Assembly: GCA_028706585.1 (NCBI GenBank)
Contig: JAQTVX010000020.1
Location: forward strand, 1-15,624
Length of the DNA stretch: 15,624 nt
Source of the DNA: Candidatus Krumholzibacteriia bacterium
Lineage (GTDB): Bacteria; Krumholzibacteriota; Krumholzibacteriia; Krumholzibacteriales; Krumholzibacteriaceae
Direction: 5' to 3'
Part shown: positions 1 to 6,905 of the stretch, one piece after another
Layout of the letters: every line of letters starts with the position of its first letter
Position numbering within the stretch: position 1 is the first letter of the stretch
Notes under the pieces: model-generated
Seen by the model: the letters and a program-made list of their open reading frames with translations, nothing else
Database searches by the model: none
What the model was told of the DNA's origin: nothing
Translations under genes and position numbers: made by a program

Positions 1-1
1 G

Positions 2-289
2 GGCAAGGAAGAGCTGCCGGTGCAGGTCGCACCGGGCCCGGCTCTCTTCACGATCCACGTCGCCTCGTTCAAGGAAATGTCGCGCGCCGAAGTGGAGAAG
101 GCTTACCTGGAGAAAAACGGATTCCCGGCGCGCATAGTGGAGGTCGAAATCAAGGGGGAGAAGTGGCTTCGCGTCCTTGTCGGCGAGTACGCGACAATGG
201 ACGACGCGGCGAAGACCAGGCTAGATCTCCTCGGTTTGAGCAGGATCGGGTACGCGCGGATCGCTCCGATCAGCACGGCGACTCATTGA
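2..289 (+). CDS. SPOR-domain protein, C-terminal fragment
   Basis: The frame is open to the left edge, so only the C-terminal part of the protein is here and the true start lies upstream. The segment FTIHVASFKEMSRAEVEKAY followed by GFPARIVEV, the WLRVLVGEY strand and a DAAKTRLDLL helix matches the SPOR (sporulation-related repeat) fold. SPOR domains bind denuded peptidoglycan glycan strands at division septa or sites of cell-wall remodelling, usually as the periplasmic end of a secreted or membrane-anchored protein. The upstream part, which would tell what the domain is attached to (TPR protein, RlpA-type lipoprotein, FtsN-like or other), is missing. The gene ends 89 bases before smc. An internal GTG at 20 could be a start but lies inside a continuing frame, so it is not preferred. 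Confidence 0.8.
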   Translation, partial: GKEELPVQVAPGPALFTIHVASFKEMSRAEVEKAYLEKNGFPARIVEVEIKGEKWLRVLVGEYATMDDAAKTRLDLLGLSRIGYARIAPISTATH

Positions 290-364
290 GAGCCCGGCAT
301 TCGAGAGCGCCCGCGCGAAAGCGGAATGCTCTTCGTGGAAGATACAGTGTGGGATTCGGCGTCT

Positions 365-370
365 GGAGGG
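365..370 (+). promoter_or_regulatory. Ribosome binding site of smc (GGAGGG)
   Basis: GGAGGG lies 8 bases before the GTG at 379. It is the only strong Shine-Dalgarno sequence near the beginning of the SMC frame and decides the start, since the protein read from this GTG begins with the expected SRIEMIGFKSF segment. Confidence 0.7.
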
Positions 371-378
371 TATAAGCG

Positions 379-3300
379 GTGAGCCTTTCGAGAATTGAGA
401 TGATCGGCTTTAAATCGTTCATGGCCCCGATCGACCTTCAATTCAAGCCGGGGATTACGGCGATCATGGGCCCGAACGGTTGCGGCAAGACGAACATCGT
501 CGACGCAGTGCGCTGGGTGCTGGGCGAGCAGAGCGCCCGCCAGCTCCGCAGTTCGAAGATGGAGAATGTGATATTCAACGGCACCCAGCAATACAAGCCG
601 ATGGGATATGCCTCGGTGAATCTCACGATCAACAACGAGCGCGGCCAGTTCCCGCTCGATTTCGCGGAGATCACGATCACGCGGAAGGTGTACCGCTCGG
701 GCGTGAGCGAGTATTTTATCAACAAGGCTCCGTGCCGTCTCAAGGATATCCGCGATCTTTTCGCCGACACGGGCACGGGGAGCCATTCGTACTCGGTCAT
801 AGAGCAGGAGATGATCGATTGGGTCCTCAACGATCTTCACGGCGAGAGACGTCTCATGTTCGAAGAGGCCTCAGGCATCGTCAAGTACCGCATGCGGCGG
901 GAGGAAGCGCAGCGCAAGCTCGATCTCACCGACGCCGATCTCGTCCGCCTCGAGGATATTCTCGAGGAGCTCCGCAAGCAAGTGCGGTCGCTCAAGTATC
1001 AGATGGCGAAAGCAAGACGGTATCAGATCGTGAGGGACCGGATAAGGGGTTGGGAGGTCATTCATCTTCGCCGGCAGCTTACCGAGATCGCGGCCGAAAG
1101 GCGCGCCTCCGAGGCCGCCCTCGCTGATTTCATGGTGCGCTCGCGAAGCGAGGACGCTTCGCTCTCCGAGCTCGAACGCAGAGTGGAGGAAGCGCGCGCA
1201 TCGCACCTCGAACTCGAGAAGCGGCGTACGGAGCTGCAGAACAGGCGCTACGACATTCGCCGGACGATCCAGTCCTCTGAGGAGAAGGTGATACAGTTTA
1301 CAGAGCGCCGGAGTCAGGCGCTCAACCGCGTCGAGCGAGCGAAGCGTGAGATCGAGGAAGCAGAGGGGCGTCTCGTGAACATAACGGGGCGCATCGCCGA
1401 GGTGACGGATCTCAGCGGGAGCACGAGCGCGAGGTACGTTTCGGAAGAAGGAGCGCTCCACGGGCTTTTGCAGGATGCCCAGGAGCTCACCGAGAGGATC
1501 CAGGCGCTCACCGCGAAGCTCTTCGAGATGAAACAGACGCAGCTCGATTTTCTCCAGGATCAAGTGCGTGTGAAGAGCGCCCTCGAGCATTTCGAGGATA
1601 TGCTCCGCGAGCTAGACGCGCGAAGCGCGGAGACGCGGGAGAGGATCACGGAGGCCGAGAGGGAAGGCGGGGGCCTAGCCGCCGAGAAAGAGATCAAGGC
1701 GGCCGCGTGCCGCGAGCTCGAGGAGACGCTCGCCGGTATCGAGCGGGAACGATCGGGCGCGGTCGGTTCGATACAGGATCAGGAGAAGCGTATCTTCGAG
1801 CGCGAGCGGCTCCTCGGCGAGAAGCGGGCGGAGCTCTCGCATCTGCGGAGCAAACACGAGATGCTCAAGAGAATGAAGGATAATTTCGAGGGCTTCCCCG
1901 GCGGAGCGCGGCACCTGCTCACGAGCGGCGACGGCCGAGTGCACGGCCCGCTCGTCGAGTTCCTCAAGGTCGAACCCCGGTTCAGGCCCGCGTGCGAGGC
2001 AGTGCTTGCCGGCATGCTCGACGGGGTAGTCGTCGATCGTTTCGCCAGCGCGCTCGATCTAGTCAACGATCTCGCCGGGAAGAATGCCGGGCGGGTGCGC
2101 CTTCTCGCCGAAGACGCGCAGCAGACCGGCCGGTCGGCGGATGCGGAGGGCGTGCCCGGCTGCCTCGGCCCGCTCGGCGCCTTTGTAGCGGCCGACGAAT
2201 CACGGAAGAACCTCGTCGAGAGCCTGCTCGGCGGCGTGTACCTCTTCGAGGACCCGGAGCGGGCGCTCGATTTTCTGTCGTCTGATCGGGGAAGGGGCGC
2301 GAGCGCGGTAACGCTCTCCGGCGTGGCGTTCTCGGGAAACGCGGGCGTCTATTTCGCCGGCGGAGCCGTCGAGGAATTCTCGCTCCTCGGCCGGAGCGGC
2401 GACCTCGAGCGGATCGAAGAGGCGATTCCCTCTCTGGACGATGAGGTGGGCGCTCTCACCTCCTCATGCGAGGAGGAACGCACCGCGCGCGAGCAGCTTC
2501 AGGCGCGTGCGCGCGCTCTCGAGGATGAGATGCAGCGCTTGCGCGACGAGCTTTCCAAACGGCGGGACGAGTTGCAGATAATCGAAAAGGATCACGCGAC
2601 GCGGAAGGGGACGGTATCCCTTCTCCTCGGGACCCTCGATGAGATCGAGGCGTCGCGTTCCGATACCCTGGCGAAGCTCGAAGAGATGAAGCTCTCCCTG
2701 CGCATGCAGGAGGAGAGCGGCGCCGGCGGCCCGTCGGCCGGGATTGAAAACGATCTGGCGGCGCTTCGCAAGCGCAAGGAGGATATCGATGCCTCGCTTA
2801 CGGATAAGAAGATAACGCTGGCCTCTCTCAACGGGGCTTTGGAGAAGGACCGGGAGGAGCAGAGAGGGCTTTGTGAGATGGAAACCCAGTTCCGCGGCAT
2901 CGTGGAAGAGCGGCGCCGCGAGATCTCGGCGTCGGAGGAGGAAATCATCGCTCTCGCCGCAGCCATGGACCAGGAACGATCGGTCGCGCGTGGACTTCTC
3001 GATGAGGAAAGCTCGTACGAGCGCGGGCTCGAAGGGCTCGCCGGGGACCTCGAGGAACGGCGCGCCTCGGCCGATGCGGCGGAGAGGGAACTCAAAGAGC
3101 GCAAAACGGAGCGCGAGCGGATATTCGAAATGTTGAACGAGACCAAGATCGCACTCTCGAAGCTCGACATATCGATGCGCGGTCTGGTCGAGAAGGCCCG
3201 TGAGATGTACGACGCCGATCTCAACTGCTATCTCGATGGCGCGGAGCTCCCGCTGAGCGATGAGGAGGCTGCCGTGACGAGGGAGATGCTCGACCGCGAG

Positions 3301-3984
3301 AAGAAGAAGCTCGAATCGATCGGCCCCGTGAACCTCGCCGCAGTGGAAGAATACAACGATAACAAGACGCGTCTCGACTTCCTCGAAGAGCAGAAGGCGG
3401 ATCTCGTCAAGGCCAAGGAAGAGCTCATGGAGGCGATCAAGAAGATCAACGCGCGCGCGCGCAGCCAATTTCTCGAAACGTACGATCTCGTCCGGAAAAA
3501 CTTTCAGGAGACCTTCAGAATTTTATTCGAGGGGGGAGAGGCGGATCTCAACCTGGGCGAGGGCAGCGATCCCCTCGAAGCGGAGATCATCATCACCGCG
3601 CGGCCCAAGGGGAAGCGTCTCCAGGACATTGCTCTTCTGTCGGGCGGAGAACGGGCGCTCACGGCACTCGCTCTCCTCTTCGCTCTCTACAAGGCCAAGC
3701 CCAGCCCATTCTGCATTTTCGACGAAGTCGATGCGCCTCTCGACGACGCGAACGTCCAGAGATTTCTCAGGATGCTGCAGGTGTTCAAGAGGGATACGCA
3801 GTTCATCATCATCACGCATAACAAGCGCACGATGGAGGTCGCTGAGACGCTTTACGGAGTTACGATGGAGGAACGCGGCGTCTCGCGCGTCGTATCGGTC
3901 GACATCGAAGGAATCGAGAAAGTGCTTCGTAATCGCGCCGCATCCGAGCGCGTGCTCGTGCCGTCTGAAGCCTCTTCGAACTAA
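379..3984 (+). CDS. smc: Chromosome segregation protein SMC
   Basis: This is the structural maintenance of chromosomes ATPase, the core of bacterial condensin. It normally works as a dimer with ScpA and ScpB to load at parS-ParB sites and extrude DNA loops. The 1201 residues match the usual family length of about 1150-1200. The N-terminal head has Walker A GPNGCGKT at residues 31-38. A long first coiled coil runs from about 165 to 500, the hinge from about 505 (GFPGGARHL) to about 675, and the returning coil to about 1000. The C-terminal head has the ABC signature LSGGERALTAL near 1086 and Walker B FCIFDEVDAPLDDAN near 1111. All catalytic elements appear intact. The GTG start is supported by GGAGGG 8 bases upstream. 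ftsY follows after 11 bases, so the two are probably co-transcribed. scpA and scpB are not in the window. Confidence 0.97.
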   Translation: MSLSRIEMIGFKSFMAPIDLQFKPGITAIMGPNGCGKTNIVDAVRWVLGEQSARQLRSSKMENVIFNGTQQYKPMGYASVNLTINNERGQFPLDFAEITITRKVYRSGVSEYFINKAPCRLKDIRDLFADTGTGSHSYSVIEQEMIDWVLNDLHGERRLMFEEASGIVKYRMRREEAQRKLDLTDADLVRLEDILEELRKQVRSLKYQMAKARRYQIVRDRIRGWEVIHLRRQLTEIAAERRASEAALADFMVRSRSEDASLSELERRVEEARASHLELEKRRTELQNRRYDIRRTIQSSEEKVIQFTERRSQALNRVERAKREIEEAEGRLVNITGRIAEVTDLSGSTSARYVSEEGALHGLLQDAQELTERIQALTAKLFEMKQTQLDFLQDQVRVKSALEHFEDMLRELDARSAETRERITEAEREGGGLAAEKEIKAAACRELEETLAGIERERSGAVGSIQDQEKRIFERERLLGEKRAELSHLRSKHEMLKRMKDNFEGFPGGARHLLTSGDGRVHGPLVEFLKVEPRFRPACEAVLAGMLDGVVVDRFASALDLVNDLAGKNAGRVRLLAEDAQQTGRSADAEGVPGCLGPLGAFVAADESRKNLVESLLGGVYLFEDPERALDFLSSDRGRGASAVTLSGVAFSGNAGVYFAGGAVEEFSLLGRSGDLERIEEAIPSLDDEVGALTSSCEEERTAREQLQARARALEDEMQRLRDELSKRRDELQIIEKDHATRKGTVSLLLGTLDEIEASRSDTLAKLEEMKLSLRMQEESGAGGPSAGIENDLAALRKRKEDIDASLTDKKITLASLNGALEKDREEQRGLCEMETQFRGIVEERRREISASEEEIIALAAAMDQERSVARGLLDEESSYERGLEGLAGDLEERRASADAAERELKERKTERERIFEMLNETKIALSKLDISMRGLVEKAREMYDADLNCYLDGAELPLSDEEAAVTREMLDREKKKLESIGPVNLAAVEEYNDNKTRLDFLEEQKADLVKAKEELMEAIKKINARARSQFLETYDLVRKNFQETFRILFEGGEADLNLGEGSDPLEAEIIITARPKGKRLQDIALLSGGERALTALALLFALYKAKPSPFCIFDEVDAPLDDANVQRFLRMLQVFKRDTQFIIITHNKRTMEVAETLYGVTMEERGVSRVVSVDIEGIEKVLRNRAASERVLVPSEASSN

Positions 3985-3995
3985 CGGAGAATCGC

Positions 3996-4889
3996 ATGCA
4001 GAGACTCTTCCGGGGCCTCCGAAAGACGAAAGAACGTCTTTTCGGCTCTATTCAGGCGATCCTTTCCTCGCGCAGCCTCAACGCCGAAACGCTCGAGGAA
4101 CTCGAGGGCTTGCTGCTCTCGGCGGATCTCGGACCTGAGGCTGCTGAGAGGATCATAGAGCGTCTCCGCGAGCGGGGAGCCTCAGCCGCCGGAGCGGGCG
4201 AGTGCCGCAGCATCATCGCCGGGGAGCTTCTCTCGATCATCGGGGAAACCCCTGCCCCTGAGCCGCCGATGGGGTACCCGCGGGTGATTGTGGTCGTCGG
4301 TGTAAATGGTGTAGGAAAAACGAGTACCATTGGAAAGCTCGCGTATCTTTTCAAGAACGAAGGGAAATCGGTCATCCTGGCCGCGTGTGATACATTCCGC
4401 GCCGCGGCCGTCGAGCAGCTCGAACTCTGGGCCCAGCGCGCCGGGGTGTCGATCGTCAGACAGAGGAGCGGGGCGGACCCGGCGGCCGTTGCCTTCGACG
4501 CGGTTCAATCGGCGAAGGCCAAGAACACCGATATCGTGATCGCTGACACCGCGGGACGTATCCATACGAAGGTCAATCTCATGGAGGAGCTCAGGAAGAT
4601 ATTCAACGTGCTCTCGGCCAGGATGGAGGGAATCGGTCTGGAGGGCTGGCTTGTCCTCGATGCCAACACGGGGCAGAACAGCCTCCGTCAGGCCGAGGCG
4701 TTCACCTCGGCGCTTCCCATATCGGGGCTCGTTCTTACAAAGCTCGACAGCACGGCGAAGGGGGGCGCGATCATCACGATTCAGCGTAACCTCCGTGTGC
4801 CCGTCGTGTATGTCGGTGTGGGAGAGGGGCTCGAGGACATCGAGCGGTTCGATCCGGAGTCCTTCGTCTCGGCGATGATCGGGGAATGA
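3996..4889 (+). CDS. ftsY: Signal recognition particle receptor FtsY
   Basis: FtsY is the membrane-associated SRP-family GTPase that docks Ffh-bound ribosomes at the SecYEG translocon. All G motifs are visible: GVNGVGKT at residues 102-109, the insertion-box stretch DTFRAAAVEQLELWA, DTAGR at 184-188, TKLD at 248-251, and the closing GVGEGLEDIERFDPESFV. At 297 residues it has a short N-terminal helical region before the NG domain and lacks the long acidic A domain of enteric FtsY, as in many bacteria. The N-terminal helix with basic residues (RLFRGLRKTKERLF) is the likely membrane-targeting element. ATG at 3996 is preceded by GGAGA with a 5-base spacer. Other SRP-GTPases (Ffh, FlhF) are excluded by the short length without an M domain and by the FtsY-type C-terminus. 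The gene sits 11 bases after smc, an adjacency found in many bacteria. Confidence 0.96.
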   Translation: MQRLFRGLRKTKERLFGSIQAILSSRSLNAETLEELEGLLLSADLGPEAAERIIERLRERGASAAGAGECRSIIAGELLSIIGETPAPEPPMGYPRVIVVVGVNGVGKTSTIGKLAYLFKNEGKSVILAACDTFRAAAVEQLELWAQRAGVSIVRQRSGADPAAVAFDAVQSAKAKNTDIVIADTAGRIHTKVNLMEELRKIFNVLSARMEGIGLEGWLVLDANTGQNSLRQAEAFTSALPISGLVLTKLDSTAKGGAIITIQRNLRVPVVYVGVGEGLEDIERFDPESFVSAMIGE

Positions 4890-4913
4890 TTGGCGAGGAG
4901 CGGATTTGCTCTC

Positions 4914-4942
4914 TTGACAGGGCGCGCCGCTCCAATTAGAAT
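4914..4942 (+). promoter_or_regulatory. Sigma70-type promoter of the riboflavin operon
   Basis: A perfect -35 box TTGACA (4914-4919) and a TAGAAT -10 box (4937-4942, five of six consensus bases) are separated by exactly 17 bases. The predicted transcription start falls near 4949-4950, about 25 bases before the first helix of the FMN riboswitch. It lies 25 bases after the ftsY stop, so the riboflavin operon has its own promoter. The call rests on sequence match and context only. Confidence 0.75.
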
Positions 4943-4974
4943 TCAATATCATAGGGCCCTACATGGGGTCGGAA

Positions 4975-5089
4975 CCTTCGGGGCGGGGCGAAAATCCCCA
5001 CCGGCGGTTATAGCCCGCGAATGAGCTCTGAGAGCTCACCGATCCGGTGAAAATCCGGAGCCGACAGTAACAGTCTGGATGGGAGAAGG
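4975..5089 (+). ncRNA. FMN riboswitch (RFN element) aptamer
   Basis: The leader carries the conserved RFN core in order: CTTCGGGGCGGGGCGAAAAT, CCCCACCGGCGG, AGCCCGCGA, a short variable arm, CCGGTGAAAATCCGGAGCCG, ACAGT, and AGTCTGGATGGGAGAAGG. Helix P1 is closed by CCTTC (4975-4979) with GAAGG (5085-5089). The aptamer is compact, about 115 bases: one variable loop is reduced to a few bases and another is a short perfect hairpin, GAGCTC-TGA-GAGCTC (5024-5038). The RFN family binds flavin mononucleotide and represses riboflavin biosynthesis or transport genes in cis. The position directly before ribD fits exactly, so negative feedback by FMN on the whole rib operon is expected. Confidence 0.96.
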
Positions 5090-5108
5090 TTTTGGTTCAT
5101 TTCTCGGA

Positions 5109-5140
5109 CGTGGGCCTCCACGGGCGGGAAACCCTCCCAT
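5109..5140 (+). promoter_or_regulatory. Candidate expression platform of the FMN riboswitch
   Basis: Two small helices can form between the aptamer and ribD: CGTGG-GCCT-CCACG (5109-5122), and GGGCGGG-AAA-CCCTCCC (5122-5138) with one mismatch. They share base 5122. No uridine run follows, so a classic intrinsic terminator is not visible. CTCCCAT (5134-5140) is a perfect seven-base complement of ATGGGAG (5079-5085) in the conserved 3' end of the aptamer, which gives a plausible ligand-dependent pairing switch. Whether control is translational or Rho-dependent cannot be told from sequence alone. Confidence 0.5.
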
Positions 5141-5164
5141 TGCGACAATCCCGAAGAAGAGCAA

Positions 5165-5178
5165 CTCTCGAAGGAGAG
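5165..5178 (+). promoter_or_regulatory. Ribosome binding site of ribD inside a small hairpin
   Basis: AAGGAG (5171-5176) stands 6 bases before the ATG at 5183 and fixes the ribD start. It lies within the inverted repeat CTCTC-GAAG-GAGAG (5165-5178), which could hide part of the Shine-Dalgarno sequence. The stem has only five pairs, so any effect may depend on the riboswitch state or be modest. Confidence 0.55.
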
Positions 5179-5182
5179 CATC

Positions 5183-6325
5183 ATGGATAACGAGGAGAAA
5201 TACATCCGCCGGGCGCTCGAGCTCGCGGAGAACGGGCTCGGCCGGACCTTTCCGAATCCGCTCGTTGGAGCGGTCGTCGTGTCCGGCGGAGAGATCGTCG
5301 GCGAGGGGTATCACAAGGGGCCTGGGCAACCCCATGCCGAAATCGAGGCGATCCGCGCAGCCGGAGATCGCGCGAAGGGTGCCGCTCTGTATCTCAATCT
5401 GGAGCCATGCTGTCATTACGGGCGGACACCTCCCTGCACGGACGGCATTGCGGAGGCTGGAATATCGCGCGTCGTTTTCAGCATGTACGATCCCGACGAG
5501 CGCGTTAGAGGGAAAGGTGTGGCCGCGCTGAGGGGGCGCGGTATCGAGGTAAAGGGGGGCGTGTGCGCAGTCGAGGCGCTGGAGCTCAACCTGCACTACG
5601 TTCATCGGAACCTTTCCGGAAGGCCTTTCATCATCCTCAAGCTCGCCTCGACTCTCGATGGACGGCTGACGTGGGGGGCCGAGCGATTCCTTTCGGGGGA
5701 GAAGGAGCAGCGATTCATTCACCGTCTGCGCGCCTGGACCGAGGCGATCGCGATCGGTATCGGCACGGTCTCGATCGATCATCCAAAGCTCGACAGGCGT
5801 CTCTTTCGGGAGAACATGCAGCCTCCGGTGCGGATGGTGTTCGATTCAGCGCTCAGTTTCCCGGAGGACTATCCGTGGCTTGCCCGTAGAGAACGCGTGA
5901 TCATTTACTGTCTGACGAACGTCGATCCAATCAGGAGACGGGAGCTCGAAACGGCAGGGGCCGAGGTCGTGCCGCTGCCGCGCGGGCCGCATGGGGTGGA
6001 TCTGCGGTTCTGGCTGGAGGACGTCTCCGCGAAGGAGATCACCTCGGTGATCGTCGAGGGAGGCGGCGAGGTGGCGACCGCGTTTCTCGGAGAGGGGCTC
6101 CTGGATCGGCTCGTTCTCTGCTACGCACCCCTCGTGTCCGGGATGGCGGGCGTTTCCTGGTACCAGGACGGACGCGGTCCGCAATGGCTAGCCAGAGGCG
6201 AGCTCGCACTGAAGAGCTGCGCGACCATGGATGACGATCTCGTGCTCATATACGATTCCAGGAGACTCGGCGATTACCTCGCTGCCGTGACGGAGGAGAA
6301 GATAATTGTTCACTGGACTCGTTGA
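5183..6325 (+). CDS. ribD: Bifunctional deaminase/reductase RibD (riboflavin biosynthesis)
   Basis: RibD carries out steps two and three of the pathway: deamination of the diaminopyrimidinone phosphate product of GTP cyclohydrolase II, then NADPH-dependent reduction of the ribose side chain. The N-terminal cytidine-deaminase-like domain (about residues 1-145) has the FPNPLVGAVVV segment, the catalytic HAE at 51-53 and the zinc cysteines C76 and C85 in PCCHYGRTPPC. The C-terminal reductase domain (about 150-365) has LASTLDGRLTW, GIGTVSIDHPKL and the VEGGGEVATAFL segment. Length 380 is normal for the fused enzyme. In the reductase the usual S-x-W-I/T-TG stretch reads ERFLSG, a mild divergence. 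It is the first gene of the riboswitch-controlled operon, and its 3' end overlaps ribE by 20 bases. Confidence 0.96.
   Translation: MDNEEKYIRRALELAENGLGRTFPNPLVGAVVVSGGEIVGEGYHKGPGQPHAEIEAIRAAGDRAKGAALYLNLEPCCHYGRTPPCTDGIAEAGISRVVFSMYDPDERVRGKGVAALRGRGIEVKGGVCAVEALELNLHYVHRNLSGRPFIILKLASTLDGRLTWGAERFLSGEKEQRFIHRLRAWTEAIAIGIGTVSIDHPKLDRRLFRENMQPPVRMVFDSALSFPEDYPWLARRERVIIYCLTNVDPIRRRELETAGAEVVPLPRGPHGVDLRFWLEDVSAKEITSVIVEGGGEVATAFLGEGLLDRLVLCYAPLVSGMAGVSWYQDGRGPQWLARGELALKSCATMDDDLVLIYDSRRLGDYLAAVTEEKIIVHWTR
6292..6298 (+). promoter_or_regulatory. Ribosome binding site of ribE (GGAGGAG), inside ribD
   Basis: GGAGGAG lies 7 bases before a TTG codon at 6306. It is strong enough to support the unusual start, and the protein read from there begins MFTGLVEAVGTV, the expected N-terminus of riboflavin synthase. 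Confidence 0.75.
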
Positions 6326-6905
6326 AGCCGTGGGCACGGTGCGCGCCGTGCGAAGATCCGCGCTCGGCGCGCGACTCACGATCGAGTCGTCGCTCGAGGG
6401 ACTGATCGTGGGCGAAAGCGTTTCGATCGACGGCGTCTGCCAGACCGTGGCGGCCCTGAACGGAGCGCGCTTTTCCTGCGACGTCATGCGCGAGACGCTT
6501 CGCGTCTCGAACTTCCCGCTGCTGCGTCCGGGATCTCCGGTGAACCTCGAGCGGGCGCTCGCCGCGGGATCGCGCCTGGGCGGCCATATAGTGAACGGCC
6601 ATGCCGATGGAACGGGAACGGTGACTCAGGTGATCAGGAAGCCGCTCGGCCTCGAGATCGCGCCGAAGCCGTCGCTCCTCAAGTATCTCGTTCCAAAGGG
6701 CTCTGTCGCAGTGAACGGCGTGAGCCTCACCGTGGGACCTTCGATGAGAAACGGGCGCTTCAGAGTGTTTATCATTCCCTACACGTGGGAACACACGAAC
6801 CTCAAGAGCCTTGGGGCGGGTTCCACGGTGAACATCGAGGTGGATATCATGGCGAAATACATCGAGAGCTTTTTCGCTTCGAAGAAGGGAAGTGAGATGT
6901 CGTGA
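6306..6905 (+). CDS. ribE: Riboflavin synthase, alpha-chain type
   Basis: The enzyme dismutates two 6,7-dimethyl-8-ribityllumazine molecules into riboflavin and the diaminopyrimidine precursor. The 199-residue protein shows the two tandem lumazine-binding barrels of the family. The first starts MFTGLVEAVGTV and has GESVSIDGVCQTV; the second starts LGGHIVNGHADGTGTV and has GSVAVNGVSLTV. This internal repeat is the family hallmark, and the cysteine of the first barrel (DGVC) is kept. Where many homologues read HFVSGHVDG, this one reads HIVNGHADG. Translation starts at TTG, 20 bases inside ribD, with GGAGGAG 7 bases upstream, so translational coupling to ribD is likely. The stop overlaps the ribBA start by four bases (GTGA). 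The gene is called ribC in some organisms. Confidence 0.95.
   Translation: MFTGLVEAVGTVRAVRRSALGARLTIESSLEGLIVGESVSIDGVCQTVAALNGARFSCDVMRETLRVSNFPLLRPGSPVNLERALAAGSRLGGHIVNGHADGTGTVTQVIRKPLGLEIAPKPSLLKYLVPKGSVAVNGVSLTVGPSMRNGRFRVFIIPYTWEHTNLKSLGAGSTVNIEVDIMAKYIESFFASKKGSEMS

Noticed and set aside
296..330. Possible terminator hairpin between the SPOR gene and smc (GCATTC 297-302 with GAATGC 324-329)
   Set aside because: Only six outer pairs (plus a wobble) enclose a poorly paired 21-base loop and no T run follows, so termination cannot be supported.
2464..3468. Long open frame (334 codons) on the minus strand inside smc
   Set aside because: It lies antisense to the coiled-coil half of a clear SMC protein, in the codon register that GC-rich coding DNA leaves open by chance, and its translation resembles no family.
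4895..4913. Possible terminator after ftsY (GAGC-GGATTT-GCTC)
   Set aside because: The stem has four good pairs and runs straight into the -35 box without a T run; too weak to call.
4182..4952. Minus-strand open frame of 256 codons over ftsY
   Set aside because: It is antisense to intact FtsY GTPase motifs and crosses the riboflavin promoter; no recognisable domain.
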